From contig NZ_JAIWZC010000002.1 of the NCBI RefSeq assembly GCF_020297485.1, positions 248,001 to 312,000 of the forward strand: a stretch of 64,000 nt of DNA, in the 5' to 3' direction. The notes beneath the pieces were generated by a model. That model had not been told where the DNA came from, ran no database searches, and saw only the letters and a list, made by a program, of their open reading frames with translations. Every line of letters begins with the position of its first letter. Within the stretch, counting starts at the first letter, position 1. The DNA comes from Enterocloster clostridioformis (GTDB taxonomy: Bacteria; Bacillota; Clostridia; Lachnospirales; Lachnospiraceae). Shown piece by piece: positions 35,077 through 43,517 of this stretch. The translations under genes and the position numbers were made by a program.

Positions 35077-36045
35077 TTAGCTTCTGGCGCATTCCGAGGC
35101 GCTTCCCCTGAGTATCTTAAGTCCATGGTCAAGACTGCCCATGATGAAGCCAAGGCTCTCCTTAACCGCCCTGGGGCTTCCCGGCAGGTTCACAATCAGG
35201 GTCTTTCCCCGGATAACGGACACGCCCCTGCTGAGCATGGCCCGGTCCGTCACCTCCATGGACTTCATGCGGATGAATTCGGCGATTCCAGGCGCATTGC
35301 GCTCAGCCACTGCCATGGTGGCCTCGGGAGTCTGGTCCCTGAGGGAAAATCCCGTTCCTCCGCTGGTCAGCACCAGATCCACCTGGCGGCTGTCGGCCAG
35401 ACGTATAAGCTGTGTCTTTAACTGGACCGGCTCATCCGGCAAAAGCAAAAGCTCCACCACCTCATATCCGGCCGCTTCCAGCAACTCCTTTGCCGCGGGA
35501 CCGCTCTCGTCCTTTCGCTCTCCCCTGGCGCCCTTGTCGCTGAGAGTGATGACGGCAGCCGTAAAGGGACGTTCCTCCGCCGGCGGCTCCACCCGCATCA
35601 CATCCCCTGGACGGATGATTCCCTCCCGGACAACTCTGGCAAACACTCCCTCCTTCGGCATGATGCACTCACCCATCCGCTTGTAGATAGCGCAGTGGCT
35701 GTGGCATTCCTTTCCTATCTGGGTCATCTCCAGCTGCACGGTGCCCGCATACAGCCTTGTACCCACGGGAAGGCTTCTGAAATCAATACCCTCCACCACC
35801 AGGTTCTCGCCAAAAGCCCCGTCTATAACATTGGCCCCGCGCTCGTTGAACGCCCTCACCTTATCATAGGAGAGAAGGCTTACCTGGCGGTGCCAGCGGC
35901 CTGCGTGGGCATCTCCCTCAATACCGAAATCCACCAGAAAATGCCCCTCTTCTATGGCCCTCTTCTCAATTCCCCGTTTATCACTGATACAGATGGCCTT
36001 CACCACTCCGGTGGGACAGACACTCTGTTTTGTCTGCTCTGACAT
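35077..36045 (-). CDS. MOSC domain-MogA/MoaB fusion protein
   Basis: The 322-residue protein has an N-terminal MOSC domain (about 10-150; GIEGDAHAGRWHRQVSLLS, GAFGENLVVEG, CHSHCAIYKRMG). It is followed by a MogA/MoaB molybdopterin adenylyltransferase domain (about 158-315; VITLSDKGARGERKDESGP, LTSGGTGFSLRDQTPEAT, NLPGSPRAVKESL). MOSC domains handle cofactor sulfur, while MogA adenylates molybdopterin before Mo insertion. The gene follows moaA by 5 bp, so the steps are co-expressed. The SD is GGAGG. Confidence 0.92.
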   Translation of the reverse strand: MSEQTKQSVCPTGVVKAICISDKRGIEKRAIEEGHFLVDFGIEGDAHAGRWHRQVSLLSYDKVRAFNERGANVIDGAFGENLVVEGIDFRSLPVGTRLYAGTVQLEMTQIGKECHSHCAIYKRMGECIMPKEGVFARVVREGIIRPGDVMRVEPPAEERPFTAAVITLSDKGARGERKDESGPAAKELLEAAGYEVVELLLLPDEPVQLKTQLIRLADSRQVDLVLTSGGTGFSLRDQTPEATMAVAERNAPGIAEFIRMKSMEVTDRAMLSRGVSVIRGKTLIVNLPGSPRAVKESLGFIMGSLDHGLKILRGSASECARS

Positions 36046-36050
36046 ATACT

Positions 36051-37136
36051 TTATCCTCCAATAGCAATCATGTTATGTGCTTCTGTTACCTGACCCGGAC
36101 GCTCGAAGCAGTGGGCCGCGGGTTTGCGTAAAACAGCCTGTTCCATGGCCTTCCTCAGTTCCCTCTGAAGCTCCCCGTCAGACGGACAGCCGGCATAGGG
36201 CCACCGGTAATGCCCCTCCTCCTCAGGCCGTTCCTGTCCTTTTCTAAGTATCCGCCTCAAATCCACCCCGTCCTCATAGCACAGACAGGGCTTCAGATAG
36301 CCCTGGGAGGTAAGGCGCACCCGATTGCAGTCGCCGCAGAATTTTCCGTGGATAGCGCTGATCAGTCCGATACTGCCCTTAAATCCCGGTATCCTGTAGT
36401 AGACAGCCGGTCCGAAGCCATGAACCCGGTCATCCTCCTCCATACAGGGGTATGCCTTCATCATCTCCTCCAGCAGCTCCTGGTGGTTGATGGTCTTAAA
36501 ATTCCTGCCGTAACCAATGGGCATCATCTCAATAAACCGCACATCCACCGGATATTCCCTTGCCAGCTCCGCCATCTGCCGCCAGCCATCCTGTCCGGCT
36601 TCCCGGTGTTCTTCATCCATCTGGCTGAAATCAATGGACACTGCATTGATTTTAACAGATAACGGCATGGCGCAGGCCCGCCTGACGGCTTCCGTCACAG
36701 TACCCAGTGCGTCGGTTCCCGTTATCCTCTGATACAGATCCCTGTCCAGGGTGTCAAGACTAATGTTGATGCCGTCTATCCCGGCCTCCGTCAAATCGTC
36801 CAGATACCGCTCCAGCAGTACGCCGTTGGTGGTTATGGTTACCTTCTCAATGCCCGGTGTGCTCTTAAGCTGCTTTACCAGCTGGCAGCAGTCCCTGCGC
36901 ACCAGGGGTTCGCCCCCTGTCACCTTGATATGGCGTATGCCAAGGCTGGCAGCGCAGATTCCCACGGCCCGGATCTCCTCCAGAGACAGGATATCCCATC
37001 TGGGAACGCACTCCACCCCATAGGGCATGCAGTACTTACAGCGCAGGTTGCACCTGTCCGTAATGGATATCCTCATATAGTCAATGGTTCTACCCAATGC
37101 ATCCTTCATATTGCTCATCCCCTGTTCCGGGCACAT
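36051..37136 (-). CDS. moaA: GTP 3',8-cyclase (radical SAM)
   Basis: The 361-residue protein has the radical SAM cluster CNLRCKYCMPYG near residue 27, SAM-binding TGGEPLVRRDC, and the C-terminal second Fe-S cluster CGDCNRVRL...CLCYEDG. It converts GTP to the cyclic pyranopterin precursor with MoaC. It overlaps the moaC end. Several starts are possible (37136, or ATGs 15 and 24 bp further in nearer a GGGG SD). The extra C-terminal length beyond the usual 330 residues is polar. Confidence 0.93.
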   Translation of the reverse strand: MCPEQGMSNMKDALGRTIDYMRISITDRCNLRCKYCMPYGVECVPRWDILSLEEIRAVGICAASLGIRHIKVTGGEPLVRRDCCQLVKQLKSTPGIEKVTITTNGVLLERYLDDLTEAGIDGINISLDTLDRDLYQRITGTDALGTVTEAVRRACAMPLSVKINAVSIDFSQMDEEHREAGQDGWRQMAELAREYPVDVRFIEMMPIGYGRNFKTINHQELLEEMMKAYPCMEEDDRVHGFGPAVYYRIPGFKGSIGLISAIHGKFCGDCNRVRLTSQGYLKPCLCYEDGVDLRRILRKGQERPEEEGHYRWPYAGCPSDGELQRELRKAMEQAVLRKPAAHCFERPGQVTEAHNMIAIGG

Positions 37137-37609
37137 CTGGGGTTATGGAATTCCCCGCTCTTGCCTCCGCTTTTATGTTCCAGGTAAATGTCTCCGATTT
37201 CCATGGACTTATCCACGGCCTTGCACATATCGTAGACTGTCAGCAGCGCCACGGACACTCCTGTCAGCGCCTCCATCTCCACGCCGGTCTTTCCCGTGGT
37301 CCTGGCCGTGCAGACCGCCTCAATCTCATTGCTCTCCTTCTTTATGGTGAAATCCACGGTAAGCTTGGTGAGATTCAGTATATGGCACAGAGGAATCAGC
37401 TCCGAGGTTCTTTTGGCCCCCATGATGCCTGCCACTCTGGCAACCCCCAGCACATCTCCCTTTGCCATGGTCCCCTGCGCCACCTTTTCCAGGCACTGAG
37501 GGCTCATAAAGATGCTTCCTCTGGCCACTGCCTCCCGCTTTGTCTCAGCCTTATCCCCTACATCCACCATCAGGGCGTTGCCCTGGTCGTCAAAATGTGT
37601 AAATTCCAT
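37115..37609 (-). CDS. moaC: Cyclic pyranopterin monophosphate synthase
   Basis: A 164-residue protein with the diagnostic LIPLCHILNLTKLTVDF, MEALTGVSVALLTVYDMCKAVDK and KSGG. It acts after MoaA in molybdopterin synthesis. The SD AAAGGAAA precedes the ATG 25 bp after the MoeA-like gene. Confidence 0.96.
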   Translation of the reverse strand: MEFTHFDDQGNALMVDVGDKAETKREAVARGSIFMSPQCLEKVAQGTMAKGDVLGVARVAGIMGAKRTSELIPLCHILNLTKLTVDFTIKKESNEIEAVCTARTTGKTGVEMEALTGVSVALLTVYDMCKAVDKSMEIGDIYLEHKSGGKSGEFHNPRCARNRG

Positions 37610-37633
37610 GTCTGTTTCCTTTCAAACGGTTTG

Positions 37634-38692
37634 TTACATCCCCTTGCCGAACCCGCAGTTGGGGAAGGTGCATTCCGGACAGTTAAGGCAAAGCCCGCCC
37701 TGGCCCAACGCGGCCAGATCATCCGCCGTCACCTGGTCATCCGCCATGATTCTCGGCAGGACCAGATCAAATATGGTACGCTTGGCATACATGACGCACC
37801 CCGGAAGTCCCATGATGGCAACCGTACGGGGATTTTCCCCATCCCTGACCTGGTAATAGGCCAGCAGGAACATGGCTCCCGGAAGCACCGGCGCTCCGTA
37901 TGATACGATGTCCGCTCCTGTGTTCCGGATGGCAAGCGGCGTCTTGTCGTCCGGGTCCACGCTCATGCCGCCCGTACAGACAACCACGTCCGCGCCCTTT
38001 TGTATCATGTCCAGGATGCTGGCCGTCACCTTGGTATCGTCATCGTTCCACGTCACATGGTCAATGACCTCTGTGTCAAACTCCGAAAGCTTTCCCCGGA
38101 TCACAGGGGTGAAGGTATCCTGGATACGGCCGTAAAACACCTCGTTGCCCGTTGTAACGATACCTGCCTTTTTATGTAAAAATGGTTTCAGCTCCAGGAT
38201 GGGACATCCCCCTGTTGCCTCTGCGGCCGCCCTTTTTGCCGCCTCCATCTTTTCTTCCTCAATCACAAGAGGGATGATTCTGGTCCCTGCCAGCTTATCC
38301 CCCTTCTTCACTGCAAAATTGCCGTGACGGGTGGCTATCATCATCTGTCCGAATCCGTTTACCGCCTTAAGCCCCCGGTTATCCACCTTCAGAAGGCCGT
38401 CACATGCTGCCGTCAGCTCAATCTTTCCTTCCTTTGCCTGGGAACGCTCCATATTCTGCCCTTTGCACATGTCACAGAGAATCTCCGCCGCATCATTCTC
38501 ATGAAGCATTCCATCCTCCTTCTCCCATACATAGAGCTGGTCCTTTCCCACACTTAAGAGGACCGGTATGTCTTCCCTGGTGACCACATGGCCCTTACGG
38601 AATACCGCATCCTTTGTCACGCCCTTAATAATCTGTGTGATATCATGGCACAGTACGGTGCCCTCCGCATCCACTGTCTGAATCAGTTTCAT
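37634..38692 (-). CDS. MoeA-like molybdopterin-binding protein
   Basis: 352 residues from ATG 38692, with GGAGG upstream; the longer frame has no SD. The middle holds GIVTTGNEVFYGRI, VVCTGGMSVDPDDKTPLAI and GAPVLPGAMFLLAYY, the molybdopterin-binding fold shared by MoeA/MogA. The tail is cysteine-rich (CLNCPECTFPNCGFGKG), suggesting a metal site. It is the first gene of the moaC-moaA-MOSC operon and is preceded by a promoter with a perfect ModE-type palindrome. Molybdenum insertion or an accessory role in Mo hydroxylase maturation is likely. Confidence 0.85.
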   Translation of the reverse strand: MKLIQTVDAEGTVLCHDITQIIKGVTKDAVFRKGHVVTREDIPVLLSVGKDQLYVWEKEDGMLHENDAAEILCDMCKGQNMERSQAKEGKIELTAACDGLLKVDNRGLKAVNGFGQMMIATRHGNFAVKKGDKLAGTRIIPLVIEEEKMEAAKRAAAEATGGCPILELKPFLHKKAGIVTTGNEVFYGRIQDTFTPVIRGKLSEFDTEVIDHVTWNDDDTKVTASILDMIQKGADVVVCTGGMSVDPDDKTPLAIRNTGADIVSYGAPVLPGAMFLLAYYQVRDGENPRTVAIMGLPGCVMYAKRTIFDLVLPRIMADDQVTADDLAALGQGGLCLNCPECTFPNCGFGKGM

Positions 38693-38709
38693 TCTATTTA
38701 ACCTCCGCC

Positions 38710-38733
38710 CGTTATTTATTTTTTCAAATAACG
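38710..38733. promoter_or_regulatory. Perfect ModE-type operator
   Basis: CGTTAT-N12-ATAACG, an exact palindrome of the half-sites. It lies immediately upstream of the SD of the MoeA-like gene and just after the predicted transcription start (about 38737), a position suited to repression when molybdate is plentiful. Confidence 0.75.
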
Positions 38734-38743
38734 CATTACATAT

Positions 38744-38772
38744 AGAATAGCACCAGCGTTCGATTTTGTAAA
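38744..38772 (-). promoter_or_regulatory. Predicted sigma-A promoter of the moe-moaC-moaA operon
   Basis: On -, TTTACA (38767-38772), 17-bp spacer, TATTCT (38744-38749). The ModE-type site begins about 4 bp after the expected start. The -10 box matches only four of six consensus bases. Confidence 0.5.
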
Positions 38773-38878
38773 GATAGATACACTGCAAAACTGGAATTTA
38801 TATGGGTTTTCATAGTCTTTTAAGGCGAAAATGGCCGGGCGTTCCATCTCTGCGGCACACCTGACCATTTCCACACCC

Positions 38879-39440
38879 CTATGAGGTCATTCCTATTGAA
38901 ATACGGAAATGTATCATTTTAGGGCTTTGTTTCTGTATCTGACTGTAATCATTCCAGTATCTGAGACTCATATAATCCTGAGGCGTATCCGCATCCAGAT
39001 AAATTCCCGGATCCTCCACCTCCAGTTCCGTAATCGGCACCCCCAGGCGCTCCATGGCTCCCTTGAGCCCTCCCCCGCCCCTGTAGGCGCAGATATCCGG
39101 CACCAGCCGTGAATCCGCCCGGACCGGATGGCCCGGACGGCCGCCGCAGACCGGGCGCACCAGGGCGCCCGGGCATTCCATCACCTGTTTAAAGGCGGCC
39201 TGCTCAATCAGCGGGACGTCCGCAGGCGTGATGAGGATTCGGCCGCACAGCTCGGCAGCCCTGGATATCCCCAGTTTGACCGAATCAAACATCTGGCCGG
39301 AGGCATAATTTTCATTGCGGACAAACATGATATCCAGGGGCCGCAGATAATCCATCAGCTGGTCCGCTTTATATCCGGCCACAATGATAACCGGAGAGGC
39401 CCCCGCTGTCTTAAGATTTTCAATGGCCCTTTCCCTTCCT
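38879..39440 (-). pseudogene. MobA-like nucleotidyltransferase fragment, N-terminus missing
   Basis: The frame from about 39440 reads RAIENLKTAGASPVIIVAGY and continues through ILITPADVPLIEQAA, GGRPGHPVRADSRL and DADTPQDYMSLRYW. This is the body of an NTP-transferase related to the domain at 31136-32077. The N-terminal nucleotide-binding loop is absent. Upstream sequence belongs to a truncated CoA-transferase in another frame, so this is a deletion scar. Expression as a functional enzyme is unlikely. Confidence 0.75.
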
Positions 39441-39906
39441 TCTTTGTCTTTTCGTTGACCATGGCCCCGTCGTATCTGGGGTCCATGAACGTGCCCAGTC
39501 CCACCTTTGTCAGAAGGCCCGGGAATCCGCGCCCCATCTCCCTCCAAATCTGCCCCACCACTCCCAGTGGAATGTTGTAGGCCAGAATCTTGTTGTCCAC
39601 GATTTGCTTTGTCACCTTAAAGGAACATCCCGCATGGCCGTGTATGCTGCATGAAAGCAGTCCGTCGTGGGCCAGCGCACACTCTCCCCGGCAGGTTTTG
39701 CCGTCCTCAGACATACGGCCGAAATCCCCCTGACCCGCCCCGTGGATATGGGTGATGCCCGACGGGTGTCCTGTTTCCATAAATCTGTTCTCAATGGCAA
39801 GCCCTATTTCCTCCGGCCAGCCTGTCATTCCCTGGACCGCCGAACCGATAACCGCGCCGTCCTGTACCAGCTCTGCCGCCTCTTTCACTGTTATGATTTT
39901 TGCCAT
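39441..39906 (-). pseudogene. Acyl-CoA CoA-transferase fragment, C-terminus missing
   Basis: From ATG 39906 it encodes about 155 residues matching the start of YdiF/Pct-type CoA-transferases (ITVKEAAELVQDGAVIG, VDNKILAYNIPLGVVGQIWR, TKVGLGTFMDPRYDG), closely parallel to the intact gene at 177-1760. Homology stops after MVNEK and the frame runs into the nucleotidyltransferase fragment. The catalytic half is missing. Confidence 0.8.
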
Positions 39907-40174
39907 TTCTCCCGGTCCGACCAATCCGGTGCACATAAGCCTCCCTTCCCATGGGGAAATTGTAGTTCACCACCAGGCTGACGTCCTCAAAATCAATTCC
40001 CCTGGCAGCCACATCCGCGGCAATCAGGTACCGGAACCCTACCCGCCTGAATGCGTCCACATTTTTAAGCCGTTCCTTCTGCTCCATCTCACCGTGAATC
40101 ATGCCGCAGAATATCATGGAACGCTCCGGGTTTTCCTTCATAAGAACGCGCTTGTCAATGGGAAAGCCGCCGAA
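39907..40174 (-). pseudogene. DEAD-box RNA helicase internal fragment
   Basis: The frame shows helicase C-terminal motifs: MIFCGMIHGEMEQKERL, YLIAADVAARGIDFEDVSLV (motif V) and YVHRIGRTGR (motif VI). It is cut exactly after motif VI by the CoA-transferase start and has a stop just upstream of FPIDKRVL, so both ends are missing. Confidence 0.8.
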
Positions 40175-40234
40175 TCACAGCCGGTACCTTCAGCCGTTTT
40201 TTCCATATATCTACATTTCTTTGGGAGGCAGCTT

Positions 40235-40924
40235 TTACACATGCCCGCCTTCTATATCTTCTTTTACAAACATGATCAGGAAGCTGACCAGCAGCAGCCC
40301 GCAGCTGACCCATATGGTGCGCTCCCTGAGATGGGCCGTAAGCACACTGCCCATGACGGCTCCCACCGCAAATATGCCGATAACTCCGTAATAGCGGATA
40401 CATTTATCGCGATGGTCCTTTTGGCCCGTGTGGCGGTACCAGTACAGGTTTTCTGTGGCGCTGCGCAGATTTCCGATGCACATGGTGGTGGCGTAGGGGC
40501 TTCCCTTGATTTTCCTGAAGGCATTGACCTGAAGGGCGCATACGAATGAAACAATGATATTGGCCGCCATATTCATATCCTGGGGCAGAAATCCCACCAC
40601 AAAAAGAAGGATGATTTCAATGGCCACAATCAGCTGCCTCCAATGAAATCTCCTGTCCTGCCGGTGAAGCCGTTTCACATGCTCCGCCATGTACACTCCG
40701 CCTGCAAAGGCCAGGACAGGAGCCAGATACCGCAGGGCCACGTTCCACTCCCTGGCAGCCAAATGGCTCCCCATGAGCACGATATTGCCTGTCTGTGCGT
40801 TGGCAAACACATTTCCCCTGCAGTAATACGTATAAGCATCCTGAAAGCCTCCGGACAAAGTCAAAAAAATACCCGTTGACACAGCCTCCGACATCTGTCC
40901 ACGGGTACCCATACTCTTTTCCAT
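40235..40924 (-). CDS. YoaK-family (DUF1275) membrane protein
   Basis: 229 residues from ATG 40924 (GGAGAG upstream). Six or so hydrophobic segments; family signatures GGFQDAYTYYCRGNVFANAQTGN near 20 and PYATTMCIGNLRSATENLY near 135. The DUF1275/YoaK family is an uncharacterised membrane family. No operon partner is evident. Confidence 0.85.
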   Translation of the reverse strand: MEKSMGTRGQMSEAVSTGIFLTLSGGFQDAYTYYCRGNVFANAQTGNIVLMGSHLAAREWNVALRYLAPVLAFAGGVYMAEHVKRLHRQDRRFHWRQLIVAIEIILLFVVGFLPQDMNMAANIIVSFVCALQVNAFRKIKGSPYATTMCIGNLRSATENLYWYRHTGQKDHRDKCIRYYGVIGIFAVGAVMGSVLTAHLRERTIWVSCGLLLVSFLIMFVKEDIEGGHV

Positions 40925-41025
40925 CTCTCCTGCCGCCTTTCCCAAGTTAAGAATCTGATTCTTTCAACTCAAGATTTTACCACAGTTCAGACTAAATTAA
41001 AATAGTTAAATGTTTCACAGATATA

Positions 41026-41523
41026 TCACGATTCCCCAATCTGGCTGGTAATATAATCCGGAATCTCCTCCGGACAGATATCCAGGGCAGTGGCCAGCTC
41101 ACCAAACAGCAGCTTCCGGGCGCTCTTGACGCCATCCCGCTCGCGGATGGACAGGGGCTTTCCCTTTCCTCTGCGGTGCTGCTCCATCTCTGATATCTCC
41201 TTAATCATGGATGCCAGTTCAACACAATCGCCGGACTCGAGAACCTGCCTGTATACCTGGGGTCTTTCCTTGTCGTTTGCATACCGCTTGCACGCAACAG
41301 ACGGCAGGGCCAGTATAAACTGCTCTGCTTCCTGTCTGGTCATGATTTCCCTCATCTTTACCTTTGGGCTGTCTACCGGTATATAGATGGTTGTATCCTG
41401 GTCAAACTTTGGCACAAGGCTGTAATATACCTTGTCATTATTAGAGAAGTCAGGTTTCAATATGCCTTCCACCTGGCATACGCCTACGGTTCCATAGAGA
41501 ATGTATTCTCCTTTTTTAAACAA
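41026..41523 (-). CDS. CarD-family transcriptional regulator
   Basis: The 165-residue protein opens with the CarD/CdnL RNA-polymerase-interaction domain (GEYILYGTVGVCQVEGI, YYSLVPKF...TTIYIPVD, about 4-60). A helical C-terminal domain ends near SARKLLFGELATAL. CarD proteins bind the RNAP beta subunit and modulate promoter opening. The start is a TTG with GGTGGG upstream. It appears monocistronic. Confidence 0.88.
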   Translation of the reverse strand: MFKKGEYILYGTVGVCQVEGILKPDFSNNDKVYYSLVPKFDQDTTIYIPVDSPKVKMREIMTRQEAEQFILALPSVACKRYANDKERPQVYRQVLESGDCVELASMIKEISEMEQHRRGKGKPLSIRERDGVKSARKLLFGELATALDICPEEIPDYITSQIGES

Positions 41524-41787
41524 ATTCCCACCTTTCCGAACAGATACTGTTCAAGTGTTAACGGGGTATCTGTATAGTATATCACACCTTTCCCCATTTG
41601 TAAAATGCCGGCAGCCGGCAAAAATTCCTGTGAAGAGCCCTGATGCCAAAACAACACAAAATCGGCCCCGGAAATATGATAAACTTTCTCATGTAAAGGG
41701 CTGGACAATTTTACAAAATTATTGTATTATGTCATTACACAGTTAGTTGCAACTAACCAAATAGACACCACAAAAGGAGGATTTTAC

Positions 41788-42078
41788 ATGAGCGTTGTCA
41801 TTATCGGAGGCCATGACCGCATGGTAAGCCAATATAAAAAGATTTGCAGGAATTACAAGTGTAAGGCAAAAGTATTTACCCAAATGAGCGCAAGCCTGGA
41901 TAAACAGATTGGCAGTCCTGACCTGCTGGTCCTGTTTACCAACACAGTGTCCCACAAAATGATACGCTGCGCCCTGGACGAGGTGGGAAGCGGCACGGAG
42001 ATTGTCCGCTGCCATACCAGCAGCGGCACAGCCCTCACAGAAATCCTGGAAGAAAAATGCGCGGTCTGTGCCGTATAG
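41788..42078 (+). CDS. DUF2325 domain protein
   Basis: 96 residues: SVVIIGGHDRMVSQYKKIC start, DLLVLFTNTVSHKMI middle and CHTSSGTALTEIL end, the pattern of DUF2325. AAAGGAGG lies 8 bp before ATG 41788, so an upstream in-frame start is rejected. The gene is alone on + between - strand genes. Function unknown; the small alpha/beta fold and conserved GGHDRM suggest ligand or metal sensing. Confidence 0.85.
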   Translation: MSVVIIGGHDRMVSQYKKICRNYKCKAKVFTQMSASLDKQIGSPDLLVLFTNTVSHKMIRCALDEVGSGTEIVRCHTSSGTALTEILEEKCAVCAV

Positions 42079-42087
42079 GCTTTCCAA

Positions 42088-42915
42088 TCAATACCCCTGC
42101 TTCACCTCCAGCATCTGTAGGCCCTCCACCACGGAGCCCGCGATGCATCTGGCCTTGTCCGATATGGTGAAGCAGTTTTCATATTCACTTTTTCTGGGGT
42201 CTATATCAGCAATCTTAAATCCCTCCACTACCGGATACCCGTCTTTTATGATTCCCCTCAATAGCCCTGTAAGGGAAGCTTCCACCGTGACCTCGCCCTG
42301 TCCGGTCACAATGACGCCAATGGCCTGGCCCTGTTCCACCATATCCCCAATCAGGGCCTTGCCAAAGAAAATCCCCTTGGCCGGGGAATGAATGACCCTC
42401 TCAGCCCCATAGCCGCCGATAACTCCGGGAACTCCGGTATTGGGGGCTGCGCTTCCGTTTCCAATGATGCGCCCCAGATTGTGGCCTCTCATGGTCTCTA
42501 TCACAAGGTCCACATCCTGTCCGGCTGTGAAGCCCGGCCCCAGTCCAATGGTCTTATCCGCCATATCTCTTGTGGTACCCAGGTTTTTCTTTGCCAGGAT
42601 GGCATCCACCAGCGCCCAGGGCCGCACTTTTTCCAGCACCCCGCAGTTCTCGTCAATCATGACGGGCACTGCTCCCTGTTCCATGATGGTGCAGGCTTCA
42701 TCGTAACCGGAAGCCTTGATGCAGGTGATTCCCTCCACCTCGGACGTACCGTCATATACTGCTTCGGAAAAGGCCACACATCTGCGGATTGCCGAGGGAT
42801 ACCCCGACTCCAGCACCAGCACCGGGTATCCGCAGCGGCAAAGCTTATGGATGGTACCGGTAGCAATATCACCGCCGCCTCTTACAATTACCAGTTGTTT
42901 TGTACGTTCCGTCAT
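42088..42915 (-). CDS. yqeB: Selenium-dependent molybdenum hydroxylase protein YqeB
   Basis: 275 residues from ATG 42915 (AAGGAAATGG upstream). The Rossmann-type start LVIVRGGGDIATGTIHKL, VMIDENCGVLEKVRP, IGLGPGFTAGQDVDLVIET and TGQGEVTVEASLTG are characteristic of the EF2563/YqeB family, found with selenium-dependent molybdenum hydroxylases. The gene lies just downstream of the ModE-like regulator and is probably co-transcribed with it. Confidence 0.88.
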   Translation of the reverse strand: MTERTKQLVIVRGGGDIATGTIHKLCRCGYPVLVLESGYPSAIRRCVAFSEAVYDGTSEVEGITCIKASGYDEACTIMEQGAVPVMIDENCGVLEKVRPWALVDAILAKKNLGTTRDMADKTIGLGPGFTAGQDVDLVIETMRGHNLGRIIGNGSAAPNTGVPGVIGGYGAERVIHSPAKGIFFGKALIGDMVEQGQAIGVIVTGQGEVTVEASLTGLLRGIIKDGYPVVEGFKIADIDPRKSEYENCFTISDKARCIAGSVVEGLQMLEVKQGY

Positions 42916-42942
42916 TTTACATCCATTTCCTTCCATCTTATA

Positions 42943-43371
42943 TTATTCTTTTGCCAGCTCAGCAGATTGCTTCAGCTCTTCCACCCATTCCCGGGAAAAA
43001 TGTTTTTCAAATAACCGGTCCAGTTCCTGCCTTGTCTCTGCCATGAAGGCGTCATATGCCTCCAACAGCCGGACAGCCTGAGGCGTAAGGGTTGAACCGC
43101 CACCGTCCCTTCCTCCAGTCTCCCGCTCCGTCAGCATGAACCCCCATGCCTTTTCCGACTCCTTTAACATCTTCCACGCTTTGCTGTAAGCCATGTTCAT
43201 GGTCTGAGCCGCCCCCTGAAGGGAACCGGTGGATTCCACTCCCCTCAGCAGTGTTGACATGCCGGGTCCGAATGCCTTATTTTCAAAATATAATTTCAGT
43301 GATATCCCATAGTGAAGCTGATTCTGGTCCAATGATATGCCCCCCTTTTTCTGATTGGTTATATTTTTCAA
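42943..43371 (-). CDS. ModE-like winged-helix regulator
   Basis: The 142-residue frame is a ModE N-terminal-type HTH: FGPGMSTLLRGVESTGSLQGAAQTMNMAYSKAWKMLKESE, GFMLTERETGGRDGGGSTLTPQAVRLLEAY. There is no molybdate-binding MopI domain, so ligand sensing would need a partner. Two TTG starts are possible: 43371 as given, or 43332, which would place the palindrome at 43357-43380 in the 5' untranslated region. It is adjacent to yqeB and is a candidate controller of the three ModE-type sites. Confidence 0.85.
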   Translation of the reverse strand: MKNITNQKKGGISLDQNQLHYGISLKLYFENKAFGPGMSTLLRGVESTGSLQGAAQTMNMAYSKAWKMLKESEKAWGFMLTERETGGRDGGGSTLTPQAVRLLEAYDAFMAETRQELDRLFEKHFSREWVEELKQSAELAKE

Positions 43372-43380
43372 AGAATAACG
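43357..43380. promoter_or_regulatory. ModE-type operator at the ModE-like gene
   Basis: GGTTAT-N12-ATAACG, one mismatch from the palindrome at 38710-38733 with the same 12-bp spacer. It overlaps or just precedes the regulator's start codon, consistent with autoregulation. Confidence 0.6.
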
Positions 43381-43517
43381 TCCTCAAAGATAAAAGCCGG
43401 GCAAACCATTATTAAAAGGCATCTGACATTTTCAGAAACACCCTGAAGCAATGGTTGCTGCCGGCTTTTGATTCTCTGTGCATAAAGCTCCAAACTGCTA
43501 TTCTTTCACTCCCTTTA

